DNA of 64,000 nucleotides from Kingdonia uniflora (lineage: Eukaryota; Streptophyta; Magnoliopsida; Ranunculales; Circaeasteraceae): assembly GCA_014058105.1 (NCBI GenBank), contig JACGCM010001948.1, positions 4,712,001-4,776,000 of the forward strand, given 5' to 3'. The position numbers and the translations under genes are program-made. The notes beneath the pieces are model-generated. The model did not search any database and was not told the DNA's origin. It saw nothing but the letters and a program-made list of their open reading frames with translations. Below, piece after piece: positions 62,687-64,000 of the stretch (position 1 is its first letter; the number at the start of each line of letters is the position of its first letter).

Positions 62687-64000
62687 AACTATTAGGCAAA
62701 TCTTCCTTGTTGGATTTGTACATATAAATAGCATAGCTTAGTTTTAGTTATGTAAATGTTGACGTTGCTTTACAGTATTTGTGTAACGAGGAATATGTAC
62801 ATTTAGATACTACTGTCCTATAATCGTAAGTGGGGATCAATGATAAATCCTGGAGATGATTTGTTGTTTCTTCAAACATGCTATTTATAATATGATATAT
62901 GACTGTTTTCAAACAACCAAAGTGTGGGAAACTGCTGAATGGCGCGAGTCAACAAAACTAAGTAATAACTGCTAAATCAGAGCCCATTCATCTACCAATT
63001 CAGAACTCGGCACAACCTCAATCAGCTTTTCAGACCCGGACTGCTTTTTGATTCGGATTAGTTTTTCAGAAACCAATTCAGTTGCGTTTTTAATGAAGAA
63101 AATAAAACCTGCCAATTTAATTTAACACTACCAATTCTCTCCAAAAAAAAAACCCTAGCACAATTGGAATAAAATTACGATCACCAGGTACTTTCTCTCA
63201 AGATTTCCTCCTTTTTTTTTGGTGGATTTATGAATTGTATTGGTCTTAATTTACAATTGTTCAATTATATGTGATTTGATCTTTAGTTTGGAGGTGAATT
63301 AGTTGATGTATGATGATTCTTGATTGTAAACCCAATTTTATCTAATATAGATTTGATATTGTAATCAGTAACTTAGGTTAAAATATGCAATTTTTAGTGG
63401 TATCTGCGAATTATCGTAAATTATGGTTGGTCTATAGTTGTTAATACATTCCAAGTGATTTCTTTTTTTGTGTCCAAGAAATTAGACAACTTTTTCTTAA
63501 AAAATTGCCCCTCCTCTGTCTCCATTGTGGGATTTAACTGAGTGTTTCCATGATTGGCCACTAATACATTTCAGTTCTCTATATTTTATCATACAATTAA
63601 AGCTGTGAAGCTCAGTTACTGGTTAAGTGATACTTGTTAGGATAATTATTAGTTATTAGTCTTAGAGGGTGCTATTGTAACGTGTTGTCGAAGTATTTGC
63701 TGATATTAAATTTTATAATGATTTTAGTCCCCAATTTTTTTGTAAAGCCATGTTGGTTTTTGAGATTTTTCTGTGTTTGTTTATACATTTCATATATCTT
63801 TTTAGTGTGAATTTTCATCGCCCGGTTAGGTGATTTCATAGAAGATTTGGTGTTAATAATTTATTTCATTTTTTATGTCTACAGGTCATCAGAGATAAAT
63901 CAGAGTATTGCTGCTAAAAGAATTTGAATCAAAGGTATTTCGGTTATTCTCTGTTTTGTTGTGGTATCTCTTACTTGGAAGCAAAGTTTGAACTCAGAAC
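62687..64000 (+). other. 3' flank and a possible non-coding leader of a further gene
   Basis: After the HMA stop the sequence is A/T-rich. 63090-63188 (ACCCTAGCACAATTGG... CACCAG|GTACTTT) and 63885-63935 (TCTACAG|GTCATCAG...CAAAG|GTATTTCGG) look like two non-coding leader exons with an intron of about 0.7 kb, followed by a second donor. The coding part, if any, would start beyond the window. Confidence 0.25.

Noticed and set aside
1..64000. CRISPR arrays, operons, ribosome-binding sites, rRNA or tRNA genes
   Set aside because: None is seen. The window is plant nuclear DNA with spliced genes, so bacterial features are not expected. tRNA-related words are only retrotransposon primer sites.

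Overview
This window is nuclear DNA from a flowering plant, most likely a eudicot. The genes have plant-type split exons, two encode chloroplast-targeted proteins, one is a GPI-anchored lipid-transfer protein, and well over half of the 64 kb is transposable elements nested in one another. I cannot name the species from the sequence.

Layout. 1-14.5 kb: a decayed Tat-type Ty3/gypsy retrotransposon. Its pol runs on the + strand and is followed by a long row of broken antisense ORFs. It is interrupted by a 3.6-kb hAT element flanked by a perfect 8-bp target duplication, and it ends in a polypurine tract plus LTR and a second related LTR. 14.9-23.0 kb: an apparently intact 12-exon RAD23 gene (+). 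23.3-25.9 kb: a truncated, reversed copy of an apparently non-coding LTR element. 26.26-33.24 kb: a PIF/Harbinger-type element whose Myb/SANT-like accessory gene is split by a truncated Ty3/gypsy insertion. 34.6-35.25 kb: a small gene of unknown function with an internal protein repeat. 35.9-39.6 kb (-): the plastid pyruvate dehydrogenase E2 gene. 39.85-41.35 kb: a second PIF/Harbinger element with a partial DDE transposase. It nearly abuts a 7.3-kb TIR-bounded unit (41.36-48.67 kb) containing an internally deleted LTR retrotransposon and a separate LTR. 49.07-49.6 kb: a MITE with another palindromic insert. 50.3-50.7 kb: a pyrimidine tract. 50.95-52.74 kb: a hAT element with perfect 8-bp target duplications carrying a spliced, frameshifted piece of a non-transposase gene. 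52.8-57.27 kb: a full-length copy of the same apparently non-coding LTR family as at 23-26 kb. 57.5-59.5 kb (+): a small plastid membrane protein gene. 60.4-61.5 kb (-): an LTPG lipid-transfer protein gene. 62.2-62.7 kb (+): a small HMA-domain protein gene.

The host genes are independent housekeeping or structural genes: proteasome shuttle and DNA repair, plastid fatty-acid precursor supply, a thylakoid or envelope protein, cell-surface lipid transfer, and a metal-binding-like protein. They are not an operon or cluster.

The observations most worth following are the two-copy non-coding LTR family, the gene-carrying hAT element, the tandem-repeat unknown gene at 34.6 kb, the antisense ORF set of the Tat element, and the near-abutting Harbinger-type insertions. 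Coordinates and splice sites come from reading the sequence by eye. No alignments, searches or identity counts were run.
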